Part shown: piece by piece, positions 1 through 8,758 of the stretch | Layout: the number at the start of each line of letters is the position of its first letter | Position numbering within the stretch: position 1 is the first letter of the stretch | Assembly (NCBI RefSeq): GCF_015291645.1 | Contig: NZ_CP030055.1 | Coordinates: 4,216,001-4,280,000 of the forward strand | DNA length: 64,000 nucleotides | Source: Bradyrhizobium sp. CCBAU 53340 | Lineage (GTDB): Bacteria > Pseudomonadota > Alphaproteobacteria > Rhizobiales > Xanthobacteraceae | Direction: 5' to 3' | Position numbers and translations under genes: made by a program | The notes under the pieces: model-generated | The model's input: only the letters and a program-made list of their open reading frames with translations | Databases searched by the model: none | Told to the model about the DNA's origin: nothing

Positions 1-1
1 G

Positions 2-364
2 GTCAAGCAGGCCAAGGCGGATGGCGTCAATCTGGAGGCGGATTCGAAGATCATTCGCGACGGCAACAAGGTGCGCGTCTACATGACCTCGACCGCACCG
101 GCGTTCGGCCTCGAGAAGTTCGATGTCAAACAGGGTGACGAGGTGACCGTCTTCATCACCAACATCGATGCGGTCGAGGATCTGACGCACGGTTTCTGCA
201 TCGTGAACTACGGCATCCAGATGGAAATCGCGCCGATGGCGACCGCATCCGTCACGTTCACGGCCAGCAAGCCGGGAGTTTACTGGTATTACTGCTCCTG
301 GTTCTGCCACGCCATGCACATGGAGATGAAGGGCCGCATGTTCGTCGAGCCGAAGTCGGTCTGA
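2..364 (+). CDS. nosZ: Nitrous oxide reductase, C-terminal end (5' end outside window)
   Basis: This is the C-terminal cupredoxin (CuA) domain of the periplasmic enzyme that reduces N2O to N2. The frame is open from base 2, so the gene enters from the left. The last 120 residues include a FDVKQGDEV strand, a conserved TNID...LTHGF stretch, and the CuA loop [12 protein letters not shown], which holds the two bridging cysteines, two histidines and a methionine. The CuZ-binding seven-bladed propeller lies upstream and is not visible. The stop is 13 bases before the nosD start, so the genes are almost certainly co-transcribed. The regulatory region and nosR would lie to the left. Confidence 0.96.
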   Translation, partial: VKQAKADGVNLEADSKIIRDGNKVRVYMTSTAPAFGLEKFDVKQGDEVTVFITNIDAVEDLTHGFCIVNYGIQMEIAPMATASVTFTASKPGVYWYYCSWFCHAMHMEMKGRMFVEPKSV

Positions 365-377
365 CGGGAGCCAGCTC

Positions 378-1736
378 GTGAACGTCTTGTTGCGCATGTT
401 CCCGGCGGCGCTGGTTGCCGCCGGGGTATCCGGTTTCGCCAATGCGGAGATTCTGACGGCTGCGCCGGGTCAGCCGTTGCAGGCGCTGCTGGATGGCGCG
501 CGCGCCGGCGACGTCGTCGAGCTCTCGCCGGGCGAATATCACGGTTCGTTTCGGATCGATCGCCCCCTGCAACTGATCGGCCAACAAGCAGCGGTGCTCG
601 ACGGTGACGGCGCGGCCAACGTCGTCACGGTCAGCGCGCCGGACGTCACGGTTCGTGGCGTGACCATCCGGCGGTCCGGACGCGATCTACAGGCGATGAA
701 TTCCGGAATCTTCCTGGAAAAGACCGCCGAACGCGCGACGATCGAAGACAATCATTTCGTGGAAAACCTGTTCGGCGTCTATGTGCACGGCGCCCGGGGC
801 TCCAGGGTCAGCCGCAATGATATCGAAGGCCTGCGCGGCGGGCGTCTCAGCGAAGCCGGCAACGGCATCTCGCTCTGGAATGCGCCCAACGTCACCATCG
901 CGGACAACACATTCCGCTATGGCCGGGACGGCATCTTCTCGATCTCCAGCAGCAAGGACCGCTTCATCAATAATCGCTTCGACCAGGTCCGCTTCGCAAT
1001 CCACTACATGTACACCAACGACAGCGAAGTCAGCGGCAACGTGTCGACCGGCAATCATGTCGGCTATGCCATCATGTATTCGAACCGGCTGGTGATCCGC
1101 GGCAATGTCTCCGATCACGATCGCGACCACGGCTTCCTGTTCAACTACGCGAATTACGCGGAGATCAACGGCAACCGCGTCACGGGCGGCCCGCTGAGCT
1201 CGATGATTGACGGGACGGACAGTGGGCCTGACGACGAGCGGGGGATGCTTCCGGAGCCGGTGCGGGCACGCCCGCTTCGGAGCGGCCCGGAAAAATGCGT
1301 GTTCATCTACAATGCCAACCACAACAAGTTCCGCAACAACTGGTTCGAGAACTGCGCCATCGGCGTGCACTTCACCGCCGGCTCCGAAGGCAACGAGATC
1401 ACGGGCAATGCCTTCGTTAACAATGCCAACCAGGTGAAATATGTCGGCACGCGGAACCTGGACTGGTCGACCGGCGGGCGCGGCAACTACTGGAGCGACA
1501 ATCCGGCCTTTGACCTCAACGGGGACGGAATCGCCGATACGGCGTACCGGCCGAACGATCTCATCGATCGCGTGCTGTGGACCGCGCCCGCTGCAAAGGT
1601 CCTCATCAACAGCCCTGCCGTCCAGGTGATCCGCTGGGCGCAGGCGCAATTCCCGGCCCTGCTGCCGGGAGGCGTCGTCGACAGCCACCCTCTGATCTCC
1701 CCGCCCCCGCGCCGCACGGCCAAGGAGGCACGATGA
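378..1736 (+). CDS. nosD: NosD, periplasmic copper-site maturation protein
   Basis: This is a 452-residue periplasmic right-handed beta-helix protein needed to assemble the CuZ sulfide cluster of NosZ, working with the NosFY ABC transporter. It starts at GTG 378 with GGGAG seven bases upstream. An N-terminal signal peptide (about 1-23, ending GFANA) is followed by repeated short helix coils (ADNTF, INNRF, ISGN-like units) typical of CASH/NosD domains. A conserved GNYWSDNPAFDLNGDGIADTAY-type segment lies near residue 375, and a hydrophilic tail ends the protein. The stop overlaps the nosF start (ATGA), which implies translational coupling. Confidence 0.95.
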   Translation: MNVLLRMFPAALVAAGVSGFANAEILTAAPGQPLQALLDGARAGDVVELSPGEYHGSFRIDRPLQLIGQQAAVLDGDGAANVVTVSAPDVTVRGVTIRRSGRDLQAMNSGIFLEKTAERATIEDNHFVENLFGVYVHGARGSRVSRNDIEGLRGGRLSEAGNGISLWNAPNVTIADNTFRYGRDGIFSISSSKDRFINNRFDQVRFAIHYMYTNDSEVSGNVSTGNHVGYAIMYSNRLVIRGNVSDHDRDHGFLFNYANYAEINGNRVTGGPLSSMIDGTDSGPDDERGMLPEPVRARPLRSGPEKCVFIYNANHNKFRNNWFENCAIGVHFTAGSEGNEITGNAFVNNANQVKYVGTRNLDWSTGGRGNYWSDNPAFDLNGDGIADTAYRPNDLIDRVLWTAPAAKVLINSPAVQVIRWAQAQFPALLPGGVVDSHPLISPPPRRTAKEAR

Positions 1737-2653
1737 TGAAGACGGTACGCATCTCCGACGTGACGAAAGACTACGGCAGCGTGAAAGCCGTCCGCGGCGC
1801 CTCGTTCGAGCTCCACCAAGGCGAGCTGGTGGCCCTGATCGGCCACAACGGCGCCGGCAAGACCACGCTCATGAAACTCATGCTGGGGCTGATCCGGCCG
1901 ACCAGCGGCTCGATCGAGGTGCTTGGCGACAATCCCGCGGCTGGCGAATTCGCGGGCCGCCGCCAACTCGGTTACTTGCCCGAGAACGTCTCCTTCGATG
2001 CAGCGCTGACCGCCCGCGAGACGCAGGCCTTCTATGCCAGGCTGAAGCGCGAGCCGGTGGCGGCGGCACTCGATCTGCTCGACGCCGTCGGACTAGGAGC
2101 AGCCAGCCGCCGCCGGGTCGGCACCTATTCGAAGGGCATGCGCCAGCGCCTCGGACTTGCGCAGGCGTTGATCGGACGTCCGCGGGTGCTGCTGCTGGAC
2201 GAGCCGACCACCGGGCTTGATCCGGAGCTGCGTCAGACCTTCTACGAGGTCATTCAGCGACTTGCCGCCGAAGGTGCGACAGTGCTGCTGTCGTCCCACG
2301 CGCTCACCGAGCTCGAGGAGCGCGCCGGCCGGGTGATCATCATGAATCGCGGCCTCAAGGTCGCGGACGGATCGATCGCAGAGCTGCGCCGCCTCGCCCA
2401 GTTGCCCACCAGGATCCGTCTCAAGGTTTCGGGCCTTGCTCAGAGCGAGCTGCCGGGCTGGGCCCCGCAGGATGCAACCTGCCGCCGCCTGAACGGCCAC
2501 ATCGTCGAGATCGACGCCGCGCCGGAGCGGAAAATCGAGCTCCTGCATCGCGCGACGGCCTCGGGCAATTCCGTCGAGGATGTCGACGTGATCCCGCCCT
2601 CCCTGGATGAGCTTTACGCTCATTTCCTCAGGCAATCGGAGCAGGCACCATGA
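1733..2653 (+). CDS. nosF: NosF, ABC transporter ATP-binding protein
   Basis: This is a 306-residue cytoplasmic ATPase that powers NosY and is thought to export a sulfur species for CuZ assembly. The start ATG at 1733 has AAGGAGG a few bases upstream and overlaps the nosD stop. An upstream in-frame start at 1577 would run far into nosD and is rejected. Walker A is GHNGAGKTT (about residues 38-46), the signature is YSKGMRQR, and Walker B is VLLLDEPTTGLDP, with a downstream switch His in SSHALTELEE. The ATGA overlap with nosY supports one polycistron. Confidence 0.95.
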   Translation: MMKTVRISDVTKDYGSVKAVRGASFELHQGELVALIGHNGAGKTTLMKLMLGLIRPTSGSIEVLGDNPAAGEFAGRRQLGYLPENVSFDAALTARETQAFYARLKREPVAAALDLLDAVGLGAASRRRVGTYSKGMRQRLGLAQALIGRPRVLLLDEPTTGLDPELRQTFYEVIQRLAAEGATVLLSSHALTELEERAGRVIIMNRGLKVADGSIAELRRLAQLPTRIRLKVSGLAQSELPGWAPQDATCRRLNGHIVEIDAAPERKIELLHRATASGNSVEDVDVIPPSLDELYAHFLRQSEQAP

Positions 2654-3477
2654 ATGTCCTGATCGTTGCAGCCAAGGAGATCCACCAGGCCATCCGCAAT
2701 CGCTGGGTGCTTGCCGCGACGCTGTTGCTTGCCGGGCTTGCGCTATCGCTGAGCTTTCTCGGCAGCGCGCCAACCGGGAATGTCGGCGTTCGCACGCTCG
2801 ACGTGGTCATCGTCAGCCTGTCGAGCCTGACGATCTTTCTCATTCCGCTGATTGCGCTTCTGATCTCCCATGACGCCATCGTCGGCGAGATGGAGCGCGG
2901 AACGATGCTGTTGCTGCTGAGCTATCCGGTCGCGCGATGGCAGGTGTTGCTCGGCAAATTCCTGGGCCATCTCGCCGTCCTCGCCTTCGCCACCAGCCTC
3001 GGCTATGGGCTTGCCGTCGGCGCATTGGCGGCGGCCGGCAGCCGCATCGATACCGATAGCCTGCTGGCCTTCGTAGCCATGATCGGCTCCTCAGTGCTGC
3101 TGGGAGCAGCTTTCGTGGCGATCGGATATCTGGTCAGTGCGCTTGTCCGTGACCGGGGAACGGCGGCTGGCATCTGCATCGGATTGTGGCTGCTGCTGGT
3201 CTTGATCTACGATATGGCCCTGTTGGGCGTGCTTGCGCTCGACCAGGGACGCAACATCTCCGCAACCGCACTTAACGCTCTGCTGCTGTCGAACCCGACC
3301 GACGCCTACCGGCTGATCAATCTGACCGGATTCGCCAATGTCAGCACATTTGCCGGCATGGCCGGCCTGACGCAAAGCACGTCGCTGACGGCGCCGGTTC
3401 TTCTGGCCGCCCTGCTCTGCTGGACCGCGGTCCCGCTGGCATTTGCCGCGCTCGCTTTCTCGCGGAGGGAGCTATGA
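2650..3477 (+). CDS. nosY: NosY, ABC transporter permease
   Basis: This 275-residue inner-membrane partner of NosF has six hydrophobic stretches. The first is WVLAATLLLAGLALSLSF, and the last runs near the C terminus (PVLLAALLCWTAVPLAFAALAF). It belongs to the ABC-2 type permease family (CcmB-like), with the typical GEMERGTM segment after the second helix. It overlaps nosF upstream (ATGA) and nosL downstream (ATGA), so expression is coupled through the operon. Confidence 0.95.
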   Translation: MNVLIVAAKEIHQAIRNRWVLAATLLLAGLALSLSFLGSAPTGNVGVRTLDVVIVSLSSLTIFLIPLIALLISHDAIVGEMERGTMLLLLSYPVARWQVLLGKFLGHLAVLAFATSLGYGLAVGALAAAGSRIDTDSLLAFVAMIGSSVLLGAAFVAIGYLVSALVRDRGTAAGICIGLWLLLVLIYDMALLGVLALDQGRNISATALNALLLSNPTDAYRLINLTGFANVSTFAGMAGLTQSTSLTAPVLLAALLCWTAVPLAFAALAFSRREL

Positions 3478-4043
3478 GACAGTGGGTCATGGCTTGCGCA
3501 TTGCTGCTGCCGCTCGCGCTTACGGGCTGCAACGAGAAACAGGCGGCAAAAATTCCGCCGCCGCAGCGGATGACCGCGGAGGACATCGGTCATTATTGCG
3601 GCATGAACGTGCTCGAGCATCCGGGACCAAAAGGGCACATCTTCGTCGCGAGCCTCATAGAACCCGTCTGGTTCTCGTCGGTGCGCGATACGCTCGCCTT
3701 TACCCAACTGCCGGATGAGCCGAAGGACATTCAGGCGATCTACGTCTCGGACATGGCCAAAGCGCCGAGTTGGGACAAGCCCGGCCCCGACAACTGGGTC
3801 GAGGCGCGCAAGGCGCTGTTCGTGATCGAAAGCCGGGTCAGAAGCGGCATGGGAGGGGATGAGGCCGTTCCGTTCTCCGATCGCGGCGCAGCCGAGAAAT
3901 TCGCTGCCGAAAATGGCGGCAGGATCGTCGGGTTCGACGATGTGCCCCGCGACTACGTCTTGACGTCGGCGACCGCCAACATTGACGCCACGTCCGACGC
4001 AACTGATGGGCTGCCGGGCGAGCGATCGAAAGGGCAACCATGA
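3474..4043 (+). CDS. nosL: NosL, copper chaperone lipoprotein
   Basis: NosL is a 189-residue outer-membrane-anchored lipoprotein that binds Cu(I) and supplies copper to NosZ. The signal peptide ends in a lipobox (LALTGC), which makes Cys19 the lipidated residue. The NosL-family copper motif CGMNVLEHPGPKGH follows at about residue 42. The later half is a conserved ferredoxin-like fold with DVPRDY near the end. Both ends overlap neighbours by four bases. Confidence 0.95.
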   Translation: MRQWVMACALLLPLALTGCNEKQAAKIPPPQRMTAEDIGHYCGMNVLEHPGPKGHIFVASLIEPVWFSSVRDTLAFTQLPDEPKDIQAIYVSDMAKAPSWDKPGPDNWVEARKALFVIESRVRSGMGGDEAVPFSDRGAAEKFAAENGGRIVGFDDVPRDYVLTSATANIDATSDATDGLPGERSKGQP

Positions 4044-5035
4044 TGCAAATGCCGACGCGCCGACGCTTCATCCGGATCAGTGCCGCAGCGGCGGGCCTCA
4101 GCCTGCTGTCCGGCGGGCGCTCCATTCATGCCGAGGTCGTGCCGACTGTCTGGCGAGGCACGATGCTGGGTGCGGTCGCGACGATGGAGGTTCACTGCGA
4201 GGACCGCAGCCGTGCGGACCGGCTGATCGCGCTGGCTTGCGCAGAGGCGCGCCGGCTCGAGCGGCTGTTCAGCCTTTACCTGAACGACTCTGCGCTGGTC
4301 GAATTGAACCGCACCGGGATTCTGGTTGATCCAGCTGCCGAGATGGTCGATCTGCTATCGGCCTCGCAGCACTACTCCCGCCTGACAGGCGGACTGTTCG
4401 ATGTCACCGTGCAGCCGCTGTGGGACCTCTATGCCAGCCATTTCGCGCAGGATGATGCGGACCCGGCCGGCCCGGCAGCGGCTGCGATCCACGCCGCGCT
4501 GGCGCGCGTCGGGAGCGACCGTATGACGGTCGGCCGCGACCGCATCGTGATACCCCGCGGCATGGCCATCACCCTGAATGGCATCGCGCAGGGCTATGTC
4601 ACGGACAAGGTGGTGGATCTGCTGCGCGCCCACGGCGTCACCCACAGCCTGGTCGATATGGGGGAAGCTCGGGCGATTGGCGCGCGACCGGACGGACGAT
4701 CATGGGAGGTCGGCATTGCCGATCCGGATATCGAGGGCCAGACGAAAGCGGTGCTGCCGATCGTCGACCGTGCGGTGTCCACCTCGGGCAATTATGGCTT
4801 CAGGTTCGACCCCAGGGCACAATTCAACCACCTGTTCGATCCGCAAACCGGCGGATGCGCTCACCGCTATCGCAGCGTGACCACTGTGTCCCGCAGCGCG
4901 ACCGCGGCTGATGCCTTATCGACGGCGTTCAGCTTCATGCCGGACGAGCAGATTCGATCGTTGCTGCCAAGGGTCGACATCGATCGCGTGTATCTGATCA
5001 ATGACGCCGGTCAATCGATCGACATCGCCGCGTAG
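4040..5035 (+). CDS. nosX: NosX, ApbE-type FMN transferase
   Basis: This 331-residue periplasmic flavin transferase attaches FMN covalently to a Thr of NosR, which feeds electrons to N2O reductase. The N terminus carries a twin-arginine signal (RRRFIR followed by a short hydrophobic stretch), consistent with Tat export. Family motifs include LNGIAQGYVTDKV (about 173-185), the strand LVDMGEARAIG, STSGNYG (around residue 250), HLFDPQTGG and SATAADALSTAFSFM. It is the last gene of the visible nos operon and converges on ftsH 40 bases further on. Confidence 0.94.
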   Translation: MMQMPTRRRFIRISAAAAGLSLLSGGRSIHAEVVPTVWRGTMLGAVATMEVHCEDRSRADRLIALACAEARRLERLFSLYLNDSALVELNRTGILVDPAAEMVDLLSASQHYSRLTGGLFDVTVQPLWDLYASHFAQDDADPAGPAAAAIHAALARVGSDRMTVGRDRIVIPRGMAITLNGIAQGYVTDKVVDLLRAHGVTHSLVDMGEARAIGARPDGRSWEVGIADPDIEGQTKAVLPIVDRAVSTSGNYGFRFDPRAQFNHLFDPQTGGCAHRYRSVTTVSRSATAADALSTAFSFMPDEQIRSLLPRVDIDRVYLINDAGQSIDIAA

Positions 5036-5067
5036 CGGCTGCTAAATCGTCTGACGCGAAGAGCGTC

Positions 5068-5124
5068 GGCGAATCCTAGCCGGTCGAGATGGCCGAAGCC
5101 GATATTGCCCTTGAACTGCGCGTC
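5068..5124 (-). repeat. 57-bp relic matching 8141-8197
   Basis: Aligned by eye without gaps, this stretch agrees with 8141-8197 at 49 of 57 bases. Read on the minus strand one frame away from ftsH, it encodes [16 protein letters not shown]. The other copy lies inside the 7622-8437 gene and encodes FKGDIGFGHLDGLGFA. The ftsH stop codon (5077-5079) lies within this copy. It looks like the remains of a second copy of that gene. Confidence 0.75.
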
Positions 5125-6962
5125 GGCGTTCGATCGGCGGCCTCGGGGGGCTTGCCGAGCAACGGCGCAAACTGCTCCGCAGTTATCGTCTCATTGGCGA
5201 TCAACAACGCGACCCCGGCATCAAGCTCGGCTCGCCGCCGTTGCAGGATATCGCGGGCGCGACGGTCGCCCTCTTCGACCAGGTTCCGCACGGCAAGATC
5301 AATCTCACGGCCGGTCGCTTCCGCAGCCGCCACGATCGCATCCTGGGTGGCAGCCATGAAGGCCTGCGGTTTTGGTGCATAGGTGCGCTGCCCGACGGTC
5401 TCGTCCATGCCGTATTTGGTCACCATCTCGATGGCGACTTCGGTCGCCCGTTGAAGATCATCGGCGGCGCCGGTCGAAATGGCGCCGTCGAAAATCAGGC
5501 GCTCGGACGCGCGTCCTCCCATCAGCACGGCAATACGGTTCTTCAGCTCCTCGATCGTGAGCAGGAACCGGTCCTCGGTCGGACGCTGGATGGTGTATCC
5601 CAGCGCCCCGATCCCGCGTGGGATGATCGACACCTTCTGCACCGGATCGACGCCGGGCAGGCTTGCCGCGACGAGGGCATGTCCCATCTCGTGGTACGCA
5701 ACCCTGCGCCGCTCGTTCGCGCCGAGCACCCTGCTCTTCTTTTCGATCCCGGCTACGATCCGCTCGATCGCCGAAACAAAATCGGCGAACGAGACCTGCT
5801 CGCCGTTCCGCCTGGTCGCGGCGATCGCGGCCTCGTTGATGAGGTTGGCAAGATCGGCGCCGGTGAAACCGGTCGTGAGGCCGGCGACCTTGTCGAGGTC
5901 GACATCCTCGCCCATGTGGATCTTGCGGACGTGCACCTTGAGAATGGCGACGCGTCCGGTCTTGTCCGGCCGGTCCACGAGGACCTGTCGATCGAACCTG
6001 CCGGCGCGCAACAGCGCCGGATCCAGGATCTCGGGGCGGTTGGTGGCTGCGAGCAGGATCACGCCGGCGCTCGGATCGAACCCATCGAGCTCCGACAGCA
6101 GCTGGTTGAGGGTCTGCTCCTTCTCGTCATAGCCGCCGACCGACAGCGGCCCGCGGCTGCGTCCCAGCGCGTCGAGCTCATCCACGAAGATGATGCACGG
6201 GGCAGCCTTGCGGGCCTGCTCAAACAGGTCCCGAACGCGCGCAGCGCCAACTCCGACGAACATCTCGACGAATTCCGAACCGGAGATCGAGAAGAACGGG
6301 ACAGCGGCCTCGCCCGCGACCGCGCGGGCCAGCAAGGTCTTGCCGGTGCCCGGCGGCCCAACCAGCAAGATGCCTTTCGGCACGTGCGCGCCCAAACGGC
6401 CGTAGCTCTTGGGGTCCTTCAGAAATGAAACGACTTCCTGCAGCTCGAACTTCGCCTCGTCGACGCCGGCGACGTCGGCGAAGGTGACCTTGATGTCCTT
6501 CTCGACATAGACCTTGGCGCGGGACTTCCCGATCGCCATCAATCCCCCGAAGCCCTGGCCGCCGGTGACACTGCGACCGAGCCAGAACCAGATCAGGAAG
6601 AAGACGATGACCGGGAAAATCCAGGACAGCAGGCTTTGCAGCCCGCCGCTTGCCGGAACGCCGGTCACGCTGACGCCCTTTGCCGCGAGCTTCTCGGCCA
6701 GGGCCAGATCAACCCGCGCGGTGACGAATGCTGATTTTCCGCTCGCGAGCGGTTCCTTCAACTTTCCCAGGATTGTGTCCTGACCGACGGAAACTTCGGC
6801 GAGCTTGTCCTGGGCGAGCAGTTGCTCAAACTGGCTGTAGGGGATGGTCTCGATCGAATTGTACGCCGTCGAAATGAACTGCAACAAGACGAGCAGCATG
6901 CCCCCCGCGAAGATCAGGGCCATCGCTATGGTCTGCTTGCGCGATATTTGTTCAGGCTCCAC
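5076..6962 (-). CDS. ftsH: ATP-dependent zinc metalloprotease FtsH (divergent paralogue type)
   Basis: This is a membrane-bound AAA+ protease of about 628 residues. I choose GTG 6962 because GGGAG lies six to seven bases upstream; an in-frame TTG at 6995 is possible but has no visible ribosome site. TM1 ([16 protein letters not shown]) and TM2 ([16 protein letters not shown]) flank a short periplasmic domain. Walker A is GPPGTGKT, Walker B is [12 protein letters not shown], and the SRH region is [21 protein letters not shown]. The zinc motif is HEMGH, where housekeeping FtsH usually has HEAGH. The last 16 or so codons run through a relic shared with the gene at 7622-8437 and lack the usual acidic FtsH tail. 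An FNR/FixK-like palindrome lies 62 bases upstream. Confidence 0.9.
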   Translation of the reverse strand: MEPEQISRKQTIAMALIFAGGMLLVLLQFISTAYNSIETIPYSQFEQLLAQDKLAEVSVGQDTILGKLKEPLASGKSAFVTARVDLALAEKLAAKGVSVTGVPASGGLQSLLSWIFPVIVFFLIWFWLGRSVTGGQGFGGLMAIGKSRAKVYVEKDIKVTFADVAGVDEAKFELQEVVSFLKDPKSYGRLGAHVPKGILLVGPPGTGKTLLARAVAGEAAVPFFSISGSEFVEMFVGVGAARVRDLFEQARKAAPCIIFVDELDALGRSRGPLSVGGYDEKEQTLNQLLSELDGFDPSAGVILLAATNRPEILDPALLRAGRFDRQVLVDRPDKTGRVAILKVHVRKIHMGEDVDLDKVAGLTTGFTGADLANLINEAAIAATRRNGEQVSFADFVSAIERIVAGIEKKSRVLGANERRRVAYHEMGHALVAASLPGVDPVQKVSIIPRGIGALGYTIQRPTEDRFLLTIEELKNRIAVLMGGRASERLIFDGAISTGAADDLQRATEVAIEMVTKYGMDETVGQRTYAPKPQAFMAATQDAIVAAAEATGREIDLAVRNLVEEGDRRARDILQRRRAELDAGVALLIANETITAEQFAPLLGKPPEAADRTPTRSSRAISASAISTG

Positions 6963-7023
6963 CGGCTGCTCCCATTGACGTCGGCCAGGATGCAAACGTT
7001 ACCGGTGCAGCGGTGGCTTCCGC

Positions 7024-7037
7024 TTGACCCAGGTCAA
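7024..7037. promoter_or_regulatory. FNR/FixK/NnrR-type palindrome upstream of ftsH
   Basis: TTGACCCAGGTCAA is a perfect palindrome matching the TTGA-N6-TCAA pattern of Crp/Fnr regulators such as FixK2. Its centre is 7030.5. A class II activator spacing of 41.5 places transcription start near 6989, and a TAnnnT hexamer (TAACGT, minus strand, 6996-7001) sits exactly at the -10 position. This gives a leader of about 27 bases before the ftsH GTG. Regulator identity is inferred, not shown. Confidence 0.5.
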
Positions 7038-7078
7038 CACCAAGGTCAACACCCAGGTCGACACTCACGTCAACGCGG
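7031..7078. repeat. Four tandem 12-bp units
   Basis: The units are AGGTCAACACCA, AGGTCAACACCC, AGGTCGACACTC and ACGTCAACGCGG. They follow in exact 12-base register and begin inside the FNR-like palindrome, so each unit repeats a GTCAA-type half-site. The array lies between divergent ftsH and the small gene at 7218. Confidence 0.7.
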
Positions 7079-7217
7079 CGCTGGTCGCGAGCCTCGCGCC
7101 TTGGCGCGGTCCTACGGACAGTTCCTTAGGTGATGAGCCCGAATTTCGGCCGCCCGACTGACCCGCTAAAAAGCATTCGGCCAGCACGCATTCGGCTCGT
7201 TGACGATGGAGCCTGCA

Positions 7218-7433
7218 ATGAATCACTCGATTTATACCGCAGATAAGGCAACCCACGTGAAGGTCGTTGTCTCCGTTCTGCTCACCAGTATTGCGATCAT
7301 GGCGATAACGTTGACCGCCCGCCTGACCCATCCTGATGTCAACGCGCGAGCCATGGCGACCCAGACTGTCTCCAAGCCTCATCCTGGCCATGCTCTTACC
7401 GAGCTGGCCCGACTGGAAAAGCATCCGATCTAG
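7218..7433 (+). CDS. Small single-pass membrane protein, unknown
   Basis: This is a 71-residue protein starting at ATG 7218, with GGAG seven bases upstream. I do not recognise the family. After a polar N terminus (MNHSIYTADKATHVK) there is one membrane segment (VVVSVLLTSIAIMAITLTA) and a short polar tail. It is followed after 24 bases by another small membrane-protein gene, and the pair probably forms a unit transcribed away from ftsH. Confidence 0.55.
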   Translation: MNHSIYTADKATHVKVVVSVLLTSIAIMAITLTARLTHPDVNARAMATQTVSKPHPGHALTELARLEKHPI

Positions 7434-7457
7434 ATCGAATTGGCGGAGGGCACCAAG

Positions 7458-7625
7458 ATGACCAATGAAGCGATCAAGGCGCTGATGGTACTCGCGCTCT
7501 ACGGCGTGCTCGAACTTGCGCTCTTTTCCTCGTCCATCGGCAGATTCGCAAAGCGAACCGTGCTGTCCGGCCACCGTCGCATGGCGAACGGCGCATTCAA
7601 GTCACGGCGATCGCCCCCGATCTAA
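7458..7625 (+). CDS. Small membrane protein, unknown
   Basis: This is a 55-residue protein starting at ATG 7458, with GGAGGG about nine bases upstream. One hydrophobic helix (ALMVLALYGVLELALF) is followed by an Arg/Lys-rich tail, which predicts a cytoplasmic C terminus. It follows the 71-residue gene closely. The last four bases overlap the convergent gene ending at 7622. The function is unknown. Confidence 0.5.
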   Translation: MTNEAIKALMVLALYGVLELALFSSSIGRFAKRTVLSGHRRMANGAFKSRRSPPI

Positions 7626-8437
7626 CGCAGCGGCAGCAGCTCGAGTTGGCTCTGCGCCTTCTTGACGGTTGCCGCGAACCAGCTCTGGCTGGGCGCTTCC
7701 CTGGCGAAGCACTTGGTGTAGGCGTCCATCGCCTGGTCTTCCAGAGCCATGGAATCCCGCGGGACTTTTCGCGCCATCATCTGCTTCCAGACCTTCTCGC
7801 AAGCCGGGATCTCGGCCGTCGTCACGGCCTCGGTTGCCGCAAGGAAGTAGACCTTGTCGTCCTGGATCGCGACCACGTCGATTTCATGCGGCGGTCCCTT
7901 GAGGTCGCCATTGCCGCGGATGCCGAGAACGGCGACAGCGACGCTCGCAGATGCTGGCTTGGTGATCGGCAGCTCGGCATATTTGGCGAAGGCAGCGTCC
8001 TGGATCGCCTGATAGTAGAAGCGGTCCGACCGAAATGCCGCATCCATCTCCTGCGGCATGCCGTCCTTGCGATGTTCGGCAAGCCAGTGCTTCAGCAGGG
8101 ACTTCGTGGTCACCACGGCCTGCTGCTTGTCGCCTTCGGTGGCGAAGCCGAGCCCGTCGAGATGGCCAAAGCCGATGTCGCCCTTGAACAGCGTGTCGAC
8201 ATTGGACTTGCCGTCGGCCGCAAGCCCCTTGATCGTGACCGGGCCCACCAGGCCGCGCAACACGCCGGTCAGCTCGTTCAGCGCCGCATCGTGCTGCTTG
8301 TAGGTCTCGTCGTTCTCCTTGGCTTTCGAGAACTTCGCGATGTAGCGGTCGCGCAGGTCGAGATAGTGCTGCTCGGAAGAGGCCGCATGCGCTGAAGTGG
8401 CGAAGGCAAACAGGCAGAGGAAGGCAAGCGATCTCAT
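7622..8437 (-). CDS. Secreted protein of unknown function
   Basis: This is a 271-residue protein. The start at 8437 puts a clear signal peptide first (MRSLAFLCLFAFATSAHA, cleavage after AHA). Longer in-frame starts would place a polar leader before the signal. I recognise no domain. The mature part is helix-rich and acidic/basic mixed, with VAVAVLGIRGNGDLKG at the middle and only two Cys late in the chain (IPACEKVW, YTKCFA), which could pair in the periplasm. Part of it (FKGDIGFGHLDGLGFA) recurs as a relic at the end of ftsH, which suggests a former paralogue. Confidence 0.75.
   Translation of the reverse strand: MRSLAFLCLFAFATSAHAASSEQHYLDLRDRYIAKFSKAKENDETYKQHDAALNELTGVLRGLVGPVTIKGLAADGKSNVDTLFKGDIGFGHLDGLGFATEGDKQQAVVTTKSLLKHWLAEHRKDGMPQEMDAAFRSDRFYYQAIQDAAFAKYAELPITKPASASVAVAVLGIRGNGDLKGPPHEIDVVAIQDDKVYFLAATEAVTTAEIPACEKVWKQMMARKVPRDSMALEDQAMDAYTKCFAREAPSQSWFAATVKKAQSQLELLPLR
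8141..8197 (-). repeat. 57-bp parent segment of the ftsH 3' relic
   Basis: This is the in-frame copy of the segment described at 5068-5124, inside the unknown secreted-protein gene 7622-8437. It is in the same orientation as the ftsH-end copy. The amino acid motif FKGDIGFGHLDGLGFA is kept in both places while the reading frame is used only here. Confidence 0.75.
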
Positions 8438-8476
8438 TGCAAAGTCCGGGAAGCCAGGGAGCGATCTCCAGTCTTT

Positions 8477-8758
8477 GTGGCCGTGCCGGGCCCGAAGGTT
8501 CATCCACTACGGTTGCCCAGCCGCTGGAGAACCGATCCTTCACCATGCCCTGCCCAGATTGCCAACCTCGTCGGCGTCTCGCCCGAATACATCTTGCGCG
8601 TCGAGAGCGGCGAGATCAGCATCCCTCTCCACCAGCTCACCCACATGGCGGATCTGTTTCTGGTCGATCTCGACAGCCTCGTGGCAGGCTCCGCCTCGAT
8701 TGCCTTGCCGCCGGCCGAGCCGAACGCGCATGAGTCTGCCGGGGCCCCGCTCCGCTAA
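8477..8758 (+). pseudogene. Remnant of an XRE/Cro-type HTH regulator
   Basis: The stretch AQIANLVGVSPEYILRVESG followed by EISIPLHQLTHMADLFLVDL resembles the recognition half of a Cro/CI (HTH_3) domain. The first helix is missing and is replaced by Pro/Arg-rich sequence with no credible start. The open frame ends four bases inside the convergent amine oxidase gene. I read it as a 5'-truncated remnant. A functional short protein is possible but unlikely. Confidence 0.4.

Noticed and set aside
5053..5067. Hairpin GACGC/GCGTC between convergent nosX and ftsH as a terminator
   Set aside because: The stem is only five base pairs with no T run.
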